NCBI GenBank assembly: GCA_039030555.1
Contig: JBCCDY010000012.1
Span: 1 to 64,000 of the forward strand
DNA length: 64,000 bases
Direction: 5' to 3'
Source: JBCCDY01 sp039030555
Lineage (GTDB): Bacteria; Bacteroidota; Bacteroidia; Cytophagales; Cyclobacteriaceae
The position numbers and the translations under genes are program-made. Each line of letters opens with the position of its first letter. The stretch's first letter is position 1. Under the pieces are notes generated by a model. It was not told where the DNA came from. It was given only the letters and a program-made list of their open reading frames with translations, and did no database searches. Positions 48,452 through 57,649 of this stretch are shown piece by piece.

Positions 48452-49630
48452 ATGATCTTACAAATAATCTTCTGGATTGCTGTTTTCCTTATACTGTACA
48501 CCTACATTGGTTATCCTATGGTGCTTTTTACTTTCGTTTTTATAAAACGAAAATTAAAAAAGAGTAAAAAAGAGGTTTTTGAACACCATGAGCTTCCTGA
48601 GACCACACTTATTGTACCCTGCTTCAATGAAGCAGATTACATTAGAGATAAAATAGATAATACCTTATTGCTAAAGTACCCTGAAGGCCGTTTGACTATT
48701 TTTTTCGTAACTGACGGTTCTACCGATGAGAGTATGGATATCATAAAAGGACATCCAGAAATTATCTTGCATCATAGCGATGAACGCAAAGGTAAAAATG
48801 CAGCGGTGAATCGGGTGATGGAGTATGTAAAGACCCCTACTGTAATTTTTTGTGATGCCAATACGCTTTTAAATGAAGATGCAATTGTCAACATAGTAAG
48901 GCATTATAAAGATCCTAAAGTCGGTGCAGTTGCTGGTGAAAAAAGAGTGCTCCAAAAAACAGCAGATGGTGCATCCGCTTCAGGTGAAGGGGCCTACTGG
49001 AAGTATGAATCACAACTGAAAAAGTGGGATTCTGAGCTTCAAACGGTAGTTGGCGCAGCTGGTGAGCTTTTTTCTGTTAGAGTTGATCTTTACGAAAAAG
49101 TACCGGAAAACATCATTATTGAAGATTTTTACCTTTCGATGAGAATTGTGGAACAAGGTTTCAAAACGGTTTACGAGCCAGATTCTTATGCTTCGGAAAC
49201 CAGCTCTGAGTCCATAAAGGAAGAGAGGAAACGAAAGATCAGAATTTCTGCAGGTGGCATTCAGGCTATAATACTCCTGAAAGGCATGTTGAATATCTTC
49301 AAACATGGAATGGCTTCCTTTCAATACATTTCACACCGGGCTTTAAGATGGACCCTCACTCCTCTTGCATTAATTATCGCTTTGTCGCTGAATATAGTAT
49401 TGGCCTATTCAGGAAATATCATTTATATCATACTGCTTGCCGGGCAGATTGCTTTCTATCTACTCGCCCTTTTAGGATACATATTACAGGAAAAGGAAAT
49501 CAAGCTTAAAGGGCTTTTCATTCCTTATTATTTCTTCTTTATGAACTGGTCTGTCTATCAGGGTTTTTTTCGGTTTATGAAAGGAAAGCAGTCTGCCGTT
49601 TGGGAGAAAGCAAAAAGGGCATCTGCATAG
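48452..49630 (+). CDS. Membrane-bound glycosyltransferase family 2
   Basis: 392 residues. One N-terminal helix, a cytoplasmic GT2 catalytic domain (TTLIVPCFNEADYI, FVTDGSTDES, then IFCDANTLL as the DxD site and IIEDFYLSMRI), a QxxRW-like region (HRALRW near residue 295) and three C-terminal helices. This arrangement is typical of processive or exopolysaccharide GT2 enzymes, such as the hyaluronan/cellulose-synthase-like group. It is divergent from the giant adhesin gene across a 200-base gap. It may add to the polysaccharide locus or act separately; donor and product are unknown. Confidence 0.85.
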   Translation: MILQIIFWIAVFLILYTYIGYPMVLFTFVFIKRKLKKSKKEVFEHHELPETTLIVPCFNEADYIRDKIDNTLLLKYPEGRLTIFFVTDGSTDESMDIIKGHPEIILHHSDERKGKNAAVNRVMEYVKTPTVIFCDANTLLNEDAIVNIVRHYKDPKVGAVAGEKRVLQKTADGASASGEGAYWKYESQLKKWDSELQTVVGAAGELFSVRVDLYEKVPENIIIEDFYLSMRIVEQGFKTVYEPDSYASETSSESIKEERKRKIRISAGGIQAIILLKGMLNIFKHGMASFQYISHRALRWTLTPLALIIALSLNIVLAYSGNIIYIILLAGQIAFYLLALLGYILQEKEIKLKGLFIPYYFFFMNWSVYQGFFRFMKGKQSAVWEKAKRASA

Positions 49631-49733
49631 AATCTTTAGCTACTCCCCTGCGTATAAATGAATGATTTTGATTGAACTATTCGAACCAATTTTTACATTA
49701 ATATTCTATTCTTAAACTCAATAAATTTAAAAG

Positions 49734-50375
49734 ATGTCTACCATAAGATTAGGTGATACCGCACCAAACTTTACTGCACAAACTACAGAAGGAGAAATTA
49801 ATTTTCATGAATGGCTCGGCGACAGCTGGGGAGTTTTATTCTCCCACCCTGCCGATTATACTCCTGTGTGTACCACTGAGCTGGGTACAGTTGCTAAGTA
49901 TACGGAAGAGTTCAGCAAAAGAAATGTAAAAGTAGCCGCGCTAAGTGTGGATGGATTGGAATCGCACGGGGGATGGATAAAGGATATTAATGAAACACAA
50001 AGTACCACGGTTAACTTTCCGATTATTGCCGATGAGGATAAAAAGGTTTCGGATCTGTATGATATGATCCATCCAAATGCGGATAATACGTTGACTGTCC
50101 GCTCTGTATTTATAATTGACCCCGATAAAAAGGTCAAGTTGATTTTAGTATACCCGGCCTCGACAGGAAGAAACTTTGATGAAATCATTCGTGTGATTGA
50201 CTCCCTGCAATTGACGGCTTATCATAAAGTCGCTACTCCAGCCAACTGGAATAATGGTGAAGATTGCGTAATCATCCCTGCAGTAGCGAATGAAGAGATT
50301 CCGGAGTTGTTTCCTAAAGGACATACGGAAGTTAAGCCTTATTTAAGAACGACACCCCAGCCGAATTTGAACTAG
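49734..50375 (+). CDS. 1-Cys peroxiredoxin (Prx6 type, AhpC/TSA family)
   Basis: 213 residues. The active site reads HPADYTPVCTTELG with the peroxidatic Cys near residue 46; the long C-terminal part with HKVATPANWNNGEDC, then IPAVANEEIPELFPKG and YLRTTPQPN is the Prx6 form. It reduces hydrogen peroxide and lipid peroxides in the cytoplasm. Length fits the family (210-220). It is a single gene with a repeat element downstream that may end transcription. Confident call. Confidence 0.95.
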   Translation: MSTIRLGDTAPNFTAQTTEGEINFHEWLGDSWGVLFSHPADYTPVCTTELGTVAKYTEEFSKRNVKVAALSVDGLESHGGWIKDINETQSTTVNFPIIADEDKKVSDLYDMIHPNADNTLTVRSVFIIDPDKKVKLILVYPASTGRNFDEIIRVIDSLQLTAYHKVATPANWNNGEDCVIIPAVANEEIPELFPKGHTEVKPYLRTTPQPNLN

Positions 50376-50404
50376 GCATAAAAGCTGTTTATTTTTTTCA
50401 TTGT

Positions 50405-50540
50405 AAGAGACTGTCTCAAAAAGTCTTATCCCAGTCATCCTGAACTTGTTTCAGGATCTTTAAACTACTGATAAGCCGAAAGTTAGATTCTGAAATAAAT
50501 TCAGAATGAAAGCTTCAGGGGACTTTTGAGACAGTCTCTT
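50405..50540. repeat. Palindromic MITE-like repeat element, also a likely terminator
   Basis: The 136-base element has matching ends: AAGAGACTGTCTCAAAA at the left and TTTTGAGACAGTCTCTT at the right. Between them lie TCATCCTGAACTTGTTTCAG and, in inverse orientation, TTCTGAAATAAATTCAGAAT, i.e. two facing copies of a short motif common as a scattered repeat in Bacteroidota. The right arm runs into a T tract, so the outer stem can work as a Rho-independent terminator for the peroxiredoxin gene. No coding capacity is seen. Confidence 0.7.
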
Positions 50541-50592
50541 TTTTTGTTTTCTTTAACCTTGCGTAAGAAGCCATCGATTCACATCATATTCT

Positions 50593-51759
50593 ATGAAGCA
50601 TTTTATTGGTCTTTTACTGTTTTTGTTTCTGTTTGAGCATGATGTTAGATCACAGACAGCTACAATTCCATTTAAAATTGTAAAAGATCATATCTACATC
50701 CCTCTAAAAGATAAAAGTGGAACTCAACGAAATTTCATTTTCGATACCGGAGCTGAATCGACTGTATTGAGTATAAAAGTCGCGAAAGAGCTCGAGTTGG
50801 AAAAAGATGGAGAGATTCAGGTAACGGGTGCAGGAGCAAGCAAATCGCTGGAGTATGTCAAAAACCAAAGCCTGAATATAACAGATGAGATTCCTCTTAA
50901 AAAAGTGACTTTCATCTTAACTGATCTTTCAAAGTTCAGTTGGAATCTTGATGGTATCATCGGAAACGATATTCTAAAAAAGTTCATCGTAAAAATCGAT
51001 TATACGAACCAGAAACTGGTTTTGTATAGCAAAATGAAAGAAATAGATATTAAGGATTATGAGGCCATTCCATTTCACTTTGGTAACAGTACAAGAATAC
51101 CTCAGTTTAATGTTGTTCTGACGCTACAGAATGATGAACGCATAGAGGGAAATATCCTTTTCGATACGGGAGCAGGATTAACCATGAGTATTGGTAAACC
51201 ACACGCAACCGAACATAACTTAATGAATCGTGTTGGAAATACACTTTCAACTTCCGGCCTCGGCTTAAACGAAGAGAGTAGTCATAAACTAGCTCGAATT
51301 AAATCTCTGCGTATCGGGAAATATTCGTTGGGCTCCATGATTGTTGAAATATCCGAAGCCAATTCCGGGGTTTTTAGCAAAGGGGATTTTATGGGCTTGA
51401 TGGGTAATGTAATCAGTTCAAGATTTGACGTCGTTATCAATTACAAGCAAAAGAAGATCTATCTCAAGCCAAATTCCTCTTTTAATGACCCCTTTGAGGC
51501 TCCGCTCAGTGGATTTAAATTAAAAGAAAAAGATCAGGGAGTTATCACCGTAAGAAGTATCATTAAAGAATCGCAGGCCTATGCTTTAGGCTTGAGAAAG
51601 GGTGATAAAATACTATCCGTTAACGGGAATGAAACATCAGACTTGGAAATATATGAAAACGACTTAAAAAAGAAAGGAGAGTTTGCTTCGATTACTTTCA
51701 TCGACCAAGAGAGTAACGAGAAGAAAGAGATCAGAATAAAACTTGAAGAGCTTCTGTAG
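50593..51759 (+). CDS. Double retropepsin-like aspartyl protease with C-terminal PDZ domain
   Basis: 388 residues. A signal peptide (about 1-21) precedes two aspartyl-protease halves, each with its own active-site motif: FIFDTGAESTVLSI near 45-58 and ILFDTGAGLTMSIG near 192-205. A PDZ domain closes the protein (GVITVRSIIKESQAYALGL, then GDKILSVNG). Such secreted proteins are common and poorly characterised in Bacteroidota. The two DTGA motifs in one chain can form the active site within a single molecule. A periplasmic or surface location is expected. The substrate is unknown. Confidence 0.88.
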   Translation: MKHFIGLLLFLFLFEHDVRSQTATIPFKIVKDHIYIPLKDKSGTQRNFIFDTGAESTVLSIKVAKELELEKDGEIQVTGAGASKSLEYVKNQSLNITDEIPLKKVTFILTDLSKFSWNLDGIIGNDILKKFIVKIDYTNQKLVLYSKMKEIDIKDYEAIPFHFGNSTRIPQFNVVLTLQNDERIEGNILFDTGAGLTMSIGKPHATEHNLMNRVGNTLSTSGLGLNEESSHKLARIKSLRIGKYSLGSMIVEISEANSGVFSKGDFMGLMGNVISSRFDVVINYKQKKIYLKPNSSFNDPFEAPLSGFKLKEKDQGVITVRSIIKESQAYALGLRKGDKILSVNGNETSDLEIYENDLKKKGEFASITFIDQESNEKKEIRIKLEELL

Positions 51760-51780
51760 AAATGGCCAACCTATGTTAAC

Positions 51781-52344
51781 ATGAGGAGCAGTAAGGCATT
51801 ACTTATTATTGATATGCAAAAGGGTTCTTTTACAGCAAAAACCCCACGTTTTGATGCCAAAGGAACTGTTTTCAGAATCAATGAACTTTCTTCCACATTT
51901 AGAGCATTAAAGCTACCCGTGATATTTATACAGCATGATGGAACAGGTAACGGGGAGTTTGAAAAAAATGCACCTGACTGGGAAAATCTTGATGAGCCGA
52001 TTACTAAATCTGAAGATGTTTTGATCGATAAGTATGCCAACGATTCATTCTACAGATCAGCTCTTGAATCAAAACTTATAGAAATGGATACCCGGGAGTT
52101 GTTTGTTACGGGTTGTGCTACAGATTTCTGTGTCGAATCAACCATTCAGTCAGCTATAACAAAGGATTTCAAGGTGACCGTTGTTTCGGATGCACATACT
52201 ACAGGAGACAGACCAAAACTAAAAGCTGAACAGGTAATTGAGCATTACAACTGGGTATGGCAGCATATGATTCGAGTCGGTGGAAGTGTAAGTGTTCTAA
52301 GTTCAGAACAGGTCAAAGAGATGTTGAATTCAAGTGCTTTATAA
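51781..52344 (+). CDS. Isochorismatase-family cysteine hydrolase
   Basis: 187 residues. The catalytic triad of the family is visible: Asp in ALLIIDMQKGSF, Lys in DVLIDKYANDSF and Cys in FVTGCATDFCVEST. The size fits small nicotinamidase-like hydrolases. It lacks the long signature needed for pyrazinamidase, so the substrate is open. ATG 51781 lies 21 bases after the aspartyl-protease stop, so the genes may be co-transcribed. Confidence 0.9.
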   Translation: MRSSKALLIIDMQKGSFTAKTPRFDAKGTVFRINELSSTFRALKLPVIFIQHDGTGNGEFEKNAPDWENLDEPITKSEDVLIDKYANDSFYRSALESKLIEMDTRELFVTGCATDFCVESTIQSAITKDFKVTVVSDAHTTGDRPKLKAEQVIEHYNWVWQHMIRVGGSVSVLSSEQVKEMLNSSAL

Positions 52345-52356
52345 TCAGATGATGAA

Positions 52357-52449
52357 ATGAACGTACTTGAATTCGATATAAAGTGGGGTATCTTTCATTT
52401 TGAGATCGGTGAACTGGAAACTCGCAAACATGCACACCCTGTATTTTAA
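52357..52449 (+). pseudogene. Possible remnant of a cupin/AraC-like N-terminus
   Basis: A 30-codon frame starting MNVLEFDIKWGIFHFEIG and ending KHAHPVF. After the stop the same frame continues NGIYTLKSVV. The HAHPVF and later GIYTL pattern recalls the cupin part of AraC-type regulators, as if an internal stretch were lost. It sits in the 150-base gap between the hydrolase and the acyltransferase. The evidence is thin. Confidence 0.25.
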
Positions 52450-52495
52450 AATGGAATATATACCTTAAAGTCCGTTGTAACGTATCATAGAAAAT

Positions 52496-53566
52496 ATGAC
52501 ACATTCTGGAGATAAGAGCTTTTTAGGATACCTGCACAGTTTCAGAGGATTTGCGATCATTAATATAGTGTACATACACTCCGTGGTTGCTGCGCTGGTA
52601 GCTATTGACAGTATGAATATGGGAAACCCGATTGCGCTGGTTAACGAGGTTCTGTTTCATGATAGTACCATATACTTTGCAGTGATTTCAGGAGTTTTGT
52701 TCAGCATAATACTAAAAGGAAAGGGCTATTCCAGGTTTTATAAAAGTAAAGTCACCAACGTCATCTTTCCTTACATTTTCATCACCGTCATCGTCACCAT
52801 ATTTAAAGTGACCAACGCTGAGGAAACCGAGCAGTCAGAAGTACTCTCCTATTTTACGGTTTTGGGGAGAGATCTTCTCTATGGAAAAGCAAGTGGAGTA
52901 TTCTGGTACATGCCCGTCCTGTTTTTCTTATACATTGTCACTCCAGCTGTTAACTTCCTAATTAACTTAAAGAAAGTGGGGCATTTTTTTCTGGTCATTT
53001 TGATTGTAGCACCCTTGATTATTTCAAGGGTACAAATGGCGTTTGATTATATTTTAAGTATTCAGACCATGATCTACTTTACCGGAGCTTATACCTTCGG
53101 AATGTTCATTGGATCGAATATGGAAGCTACTTTGGCAAAAGTGAAAGATCATTTCCTGCCTCTTGTTATTATCGCATTGGCGACAACATCAATACTAACA
53201 TATTTGTATGTCTATGATATTGATATGATTGGATTTATTTCCCTGAAAGAAACCTTTTTCTACATCCAGAAGCTGGCTTTAACGCTAATCTTTATTTTCC
53301 TGTTCCAGCAATCTCAACACAGGCAGTCCAGATGGCTTTACCGAATTGCCGATGATTCTTTCGCCATTTATTTCATACACTCCTTTTTTGTTTTTGGTGG
53401 AATTCCCCTCTTTATGTTTTTGCTGGGTTTCAACGAAATTGCTCCTTTTAATACAATCATAGGGTCAATCGTATTATTCTTGTTTTCAGTAGGGATCAGC
53501 ATGGGAATAGTTTTCCTGTTCAGAAAGCTGTTGGGCAAGAAATCCCGAATGCTGGTTGGGGCTTAA
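52496..53566 (+). CDS. Acyltransferase 3 family membrane protein
   Basis: 356 residues with about ten helices. The N-terminal signature is YLHSFRGFAIINIVYIH, with GVFWYMPVLF in the middle and KKSRMLVGA at the end. It closely parallels the acyltransferase at 12563 in length, start and tail. It should O-acylate a surface sugar, but it lies 39 kb from the polysaccharide genes between a hydrolase and an amidohydrolase, so its target is less clear. Start ATG 52496 matches the family start. Confidence 0.85.
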   Translation: MTHSGDKSFLGYLHSFRGFAIINIVYIHSVVAALVAIDSMNMGNPIALVNEVLFHDSTIYFAVISGVLFSIILKGKGYSRFYKSKVTNVIFPYIFITVIVTIFKVTNAEETEQSEVLSYFTVLGRDLLYGKASGVFWYMPVLFFLYIVTPAVNFLINLKKVGHFFLVILIVAPLIISRVQMAFDYILSIQTMIYFTGAYTFGMFIGSNMEATLAKVKDHFLPLVIIALATTSILTYLYVYDIDMIGFISLKETFFYIQKLALTLIFIFLFQQSQHRQSRWLYRIADDSFAIYFIHSFFVFGGIPLFMFLLGFNEIAPFNTIIGSIVLFLFSVGISMGIVFLFRKLLGKKSRMLVGA

Positions 53567-53653
53567 TACTAAAGAATTTTAAGATCATAGCTTTCAACCT
53601 TAACATTCCATCAATTCTTACTATTTTGTTCGCCTGCAACAAAACAAAACAGC

Positions 53654-56600
53654 ATGCGAACTTGTACCTCTCTACTAATTATCATCTTTTTTCTTTCATC
53701 TTTCTTCTCTTTCGCACAGGAATCCGATAAAAAAGAAAAGTGGGACATCAACAATCCCGTTGGCCCCTTTTCCGAAGTCACCATTGAAACGGACGAGGGT
53801 ACCTGGATGAACCTGGATGTCAGCCCGGATGGTAAACAGATCGTTTTCGACATGTTGGGTGATATTTACCTTTTGCCTGTTTCTGGAGGAGAAGCCAAAG
53901 TGATCAGAGAAGGTCATGCTTATGAAGTTCAGCCACGTTTCAGTCCCGATGGAAAAAAGATAGCCTTTACCAGTGATTCCGGTGGAGCCGATAACATCTG
54001 GACCATGAATGCTGATGGTTCGGATGCCAAACAGGTCACCAAAGAAGATTTTCGTCTGCTGAACAACCCGGTATGGACACCCGGCGGACAATACATAGTA
54101 GCACGCAAGCACTTTACCTCCCAGCGCTCGCTGGGTGCCGGTGAAATATGGATGTACCACTCCAGCGGTGGTGCAGGAATTCAGCTGACTAAAAGAAAAA
54201 ACGATCAGCAGGACGTGGGAGAGCCATGGGTAAGCCCTGACGGCAAATACGTTTACTTCAGTGAAGACATGTATTCGGGGGGATACTTTCAGTACAATAA
54301 AGATCCCAACAGCCAGATCTACATCATCAGAAGGTACGATATGGAAGATGGGACTGTGGAAAACATCATTCAGGGGCCCGGAGGCGCCATCCGGCCACAG
54401 ATCTCTCCCGATGGCAAAAAGCTGGCTTTCGTCCGAAGGGTGAGAACAAAATCAGTACTGTACATACACGATCTGGAAACCGGCATTCAAAAACCCGTTT
54501 ACGATAAACTATCCAAAGACCAGCAGGAAGCATGGGCCATCTTTGGCGTTTATACCAATTACAACTGGCTGCCCGATAACAAACACGTGGTGATCTGGGC
54601 CAGGGGAAAACTCTGGAAAGTCGATACGGAAACGGGAGCAGAAACAAACATCCCGTTTACGGCGAAAGCTACCCACAAGATCACAGAGGCTCCGATTTTC
54701 GAGCAAAACCCGGCCCCTGAAAAGTTTCAGGCCAAAGTCATTCGAAACCTGAAGACGGCTCCTGACGGAAAATCAGTGGTATTTAATGCTGCCGGATACC
54801 TCTATACAAAACAGCTTCCCAATGGAAAGCCAAAACGACTGACCAAAAGTACTGATCTGGAGTTTGAACCCTCCTATTCGCCCGATGGAAAATCCATTGT
54901 TTATGTAACGTGGAATGATGAAACCAAAGGATCGATCCAGAAAGTATCCAGCAAAGGAGGAACGTCAATCAAACTAACTTCTGAAAAAGGGATGTACCGA
55001 ATGCCCTCCTACGCTCCCGATGGTTCCAAAATCGTTTTCGTGAAAGAAAATGGTAATTCTGCCCTGGGCTTCACACACACTACAGGCCCCGGGATCTATT
55101 TAATGAGTGCCAATGGAGGCAAGCAAAGCTTCGTCACCAAAGATGGACAGTTCCCGAGCTTTAATAAAAGCGGTGACCGCATCTACTTTATGACCGGAGG
55201 ATTCCTCTTTGGAGCTTTGGATAAAGGCTATTCTAGTGTAAACCTTCAGGGCGATGACAAAAAAGACCATTTCCATTCAAAATACTCCAACCAGTTTTCC
55301 ATCAGTCCCGATGGCAAGTGGCTGGTCTTCGGAGAGCTATACGATGTGTACATCACTCCGTTCTCCGATCATGGAAAAACTTTTGAATTGAGCGCTAAAG
55401 CTAAAGAGCTACCATTAGCTAACGTAGGAACGGATGCCGGAATCAACTTGCACTGGTCCGCCGATTCCAAAAAAGTACACTGGACATTGGGCTCAGACTA
55501 TTATTCGGTAGAACTGAAAAATGCCTTTACTTTCCTCGAAGGTTCTCCTGACAGTATATCAGAGGTTAAAAAAGACATAATCGACATCGGGCTGGAACTG
55601 GATGCTGATGTACCAGACGGCATGTTAGCATTCACTGGTGCAAAGATCATCACCATGGAGGGTGAAAAGGTGATTGAAGATGGGGTGATCGTTGTAGAAG
55701 ATAACAGGATCGTTTCCGTGGGGTCAAGCGGCTCGGTAGATATACCCAACAAAGCCAAAGTGATTGATGTCAAGGGGAAAGTGATTATCCCGGGTATCGT
55801 AGATACACATGCGCACCTGAATGCCTTCCGATACGGTCTTTCCCCTCAAAAGGAATGGCCCTATTACGCCAATCTGGCCTATGGCATCACGACTACGCAT
55901 GACCCATCAGCAAATTCTGAAATGGCCTTTTCACAATCAGAAATGGTGAAAGCCGGAAATATGGTTGGGCCACGGATCTTTACTACGGGTACCATTTTGT
56001 ACGGAGCTGATGGAGATTTTAAGGCGGTAATCAACAATTATGAAGATGCCGTTTCTTCTGTTTCCAGAACCAAAGCATATGGTGCCTTCAGCGTGAAGAG
56101 TTATAATCAGCCCCGGAGAAACCAGCGCCAGCAGGTGATCAAGGCGTCTCGTGAGCTGGAGATTATGGTTTATCCCGAAGGTGGTTCGACTTTCTTCCAC
56201 AATATGAGTATGATCCTCGATGGACATACAAGTGTGGAACACAACATTCCGATTGCACCACTTTACAAAGATGTAATTGATTTGTGGTCAGCCAGTAAAA
56301 CCTCCAACACCCCTACCCTGATCGTGAACTATGGCGGACTTAATGGTGAGTACTACTGGTACCAGAATACCAACGTCTGGGAGAATAAAAAACTGCTAAC
56401 CTATACACCCAGAAGCATTATTGACAGTCGATCCCGACACCGTACGATGGCCCCCGCTGAAGAATATGACAATGGACACATTCTCGTATCACAGTCCTGC
56501 AAAAAACTGGTGGATGCCGGGGTTAAAGTCTGCGTGGGTGGACATGGTCAGCTGCAGGGACTGGGTGTACACTGGGAAATGTGGAACCTCTCTCAGGGCG

Positions 56601-56932
56601 GTATGACGAATATGGAAGTGCTGCGTGCTGCTACCATCCATGGAGCCGAATACATCGGTATGGAAAAAAGTATTGGCTCACTGAAAGCTGGTAAACTCGC
56701 TGATTTTTTGATTCTCGATGAAGACCCGCTGGAAGATATTCAGAACAGTAATTCCGTGACGCATACCGTAATCAACGGAAGGCTTTACGATACTTCCACT
56801 ATGGATGAAACCGGAAATTACGACAAAAAGAGAGGCAAATTTTACTGGGAACAGGAAGGCTATAACAACAACTTCGACTGGCATGCTGATAGCCATAACT
56901 ACACTGGGATTAGATGCGTTTGTGGACATTAA
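53654..56932 (+). CDS. TolB-propeller amidohydrolase (secreted)
   Basis: 1092 residues. Signal peptide 1-21 (ending FSFAQ), then a TolB/PD40 beta-propeller (about 45-620: SPDGKQIVFDMLGD, SPDGKKIAFTSD, SYSPDGKSIVYV and similar), then an amidohydrolase domain from about 660 to 1060. The metal-binding HxH is in VDTHAHLNAF near 719. Later HNIPI, GGHGQLQG and the closing KLADFLILDEDPL are family motifs. The tail has CVCGH. It likely hydrolyses amide or peptide-like compounds in the periplasm or outside. By eye its GC content is higher than that of its neighbours. A relic of a second copy of its end lies at 57283. Confidence 0.92.
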   Translation: MRTCTSLLIIIFFLSSFFSFAQESDKKEKWDINNPVGPFSEVTIETDEGTWMNLDVSPDGKQIVFDMLGDIYLLPVSGGEAKVIREGHAYEVQPRFSPDGKKIAFTSDSGGADNIWTMNADGSDAKQVTKEDFRLLNNPVWTPGGQYIVARKHFTSQRSLGAGEIWMYHSSGGAGIQLTKRKNDQQDVGEPWVSPDGKYVYFSEDMYSGGYFQYNKDPNSQIYIIRRYDMEDGTVENIIQGPGGAIRPQISPDGKKLAFVRRVRTKSVLYIHDLETGIQKPVYDKLSKDQQEAWAIFGVYTNYNWLPDNKHVVIWARGKLWKVDTETGAETNIPFTAKATHKITEAPIFEQNPAPEKFQAKVIRNLKTAPDGKSVVFNAAGYLYTKQLPNGKPKRLTKSTDLEFEPSYSPDGKSIVYVTWNDETKGSIQKVSSKGGTSIKLTSEKGMYRMPSYAPDGSKIVFVKENGNSALGFTHTTGPGIYLMSANGGKQSFVTKDGQFPSFNKSGDRIYFMTGGFLFGALDKGYSSVNLQGDDKKDHFHSKYSNQFSISPDGKWLVFGELYDVYITPFSDHGKTFELSAKAKELPLANVGTDAGINLHWSADSKKVHWTLGSDYYSVELKNAFTFLEGSPDSISEVKKDIIDIGLELDADVPDGMLAFTGAKIITMEGEKVIEDGVIVVEDNRIVSVGSSGSVDIPNKAKVIDVKGKVIIPGIVDTHAHLNAFRYGLSPQKEWPYYANLAYGITTTHDPSANSEMAFSQSEMVKAGNMVGPRIFTTGTILYGADGDFKAVINNYEDAVSSVSRTKAYGAFSVKSYNQPRRNQRQQVIKASRELEIMVYPEGGSTFFHNMSMILDGHTSVEHNIPIAPLYKDVIDLWSASKTSNTPTLIVNYGGLNGEYYWYQNTNVWENKKLLTYTPRSIIDSRSRHRTMAPAEEYDNGHILVSQSCKKLVDAGVKVCVGGHGQLQGLGVHWEMWNLSQGGMTNMEVLRAATIHGAEYIGMEKSIGSLKAGKLADFLILDEDPLEDIQNSNSVTHTVINGRLYDTSTMDETGNYDKKRGKFYWEQEGYNNNFDWHADSHNYTGIRCVCGH

Positions 56933-57047
56933 GTTGGATGCTGAAAATTTGAATTCTAGATTTGTCAGAAAAATATAATTAGAAATTGTGCTGTCTTGTT
57001 AATAAAGCTGAGTATTTGTTAGCAGGATATCGATATTAACATAGAAA

Positions 57048-57287
57048 ATGAAAAAAGAACAACTTATCAAAATGAGCTCTGAAGAGCTCAAAAAGAAAGT
57101 AAAAACTCATAAGTTTCTGACTGGAATATTAATTGGACTTGTTTTAATGATGTGTCTAGTAGTCTTTATTCCAGATTCAGAAGAAGGCTCTATCGCTTTT
57201 AAAGTTTTACCTATCGCATTTTTACCTTTGGTTGTAGTGAATATCATGAACTTGCGGAAGTTAAATGAAGAGTTGAAATCACGATAA
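57048..57287 (+). CDS. Small two-helix membrane protein, unknown
   Basis: 79 residues. A charged N-terminus (KKEQLIKMSSEELKKKV) leads into two membrane helices (about 23-41 and 52-67), then a charged tail (LRKLNEELKSR). Small proteins of this shape are common in Bacteroidota and have no established function. The last five bases overlap the start of the amidohydrolase relic, so the gene sits exactly between the complete gene and the relic. Confidence 0.65.
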   Translation: MKKEQLIKMSSEELKKKVKTHKFLTGILIGLVLMMCLVVFIPDSEEGSIAFKVLPIAFLPLVVVNIMNLRKLNEELKSR

Positions 57288-57393
57288 CCCGAGAAGTGAA
57301 TTCCACTGTGAATATGAAGGCTATAACGATAATTTCGACTGGCATGCGGACAGCCATAATTACACCCGGATAAGATGCGTTTGTGGGCATTAG
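57283..57393 (+). pseudogene. Relic of a second amidohydrolase C-terminus
   Basis: The frame reads DNPRSEFHCEYEGYNDNFDW, then HADSHNYT and IRCVCGH before a stop at 57391. This matches the last 36 residues of the amidohydrolase at 53654 with about ten changes, mostly in the first half. There is no gene upstream that could encode the rest; the small membrane gene ends where the match begins. It is a leftover of a paralogue or of a tandem duplication, not a functional gene. Confidence 0.85.
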
Positions 57394-57593
57394 GTTAAGG
57401 ATTGGCTGTTTGGCTTTTTAGCTATTGGCCTTCTAGTGAGTTAGAAGTCATACTTTATAAAAAAGCTCCGTGGAATAATTGAGAAGAAACCGTACTAATA
57501 CATTTATAATACCACTTCAACCCAAGCTTGATTTCAAATAACTGTAAAGAGTGTTTTTTGGATGTTTTTCCTAATTTAAATTTTGAAAGGTAA

Positions 57594-57617
57594 ATAACAC
57601 ATACTAGTACGTGTTAT
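57594..57617. promoter_or_regulatory. 24-bp near-perfect palindrome
   Basis: ATAACACATACT is followed directly by AGTACGTGTTAT, a palindrome with a single mismatched pair. It lies 33 bases before the ATG of the 190-aa protein gene and 6 bases before a GTTAG motif. It could be an operator or part of a recombination site. In the wider gap 57394-57593 I see nothing else. Confidence 0.45.
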
Positions 57618-57649
57618 AAGATGTTAGAGAGCACTACCCAGAAGAACCA

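Noticed and set aside
53696..54160. 154-codon minus-strand ORF in the amidohydrolase gene
   Set aside because: It is antisense to a clear propeller domain and arises from its higher GC; no family pattern is seen.
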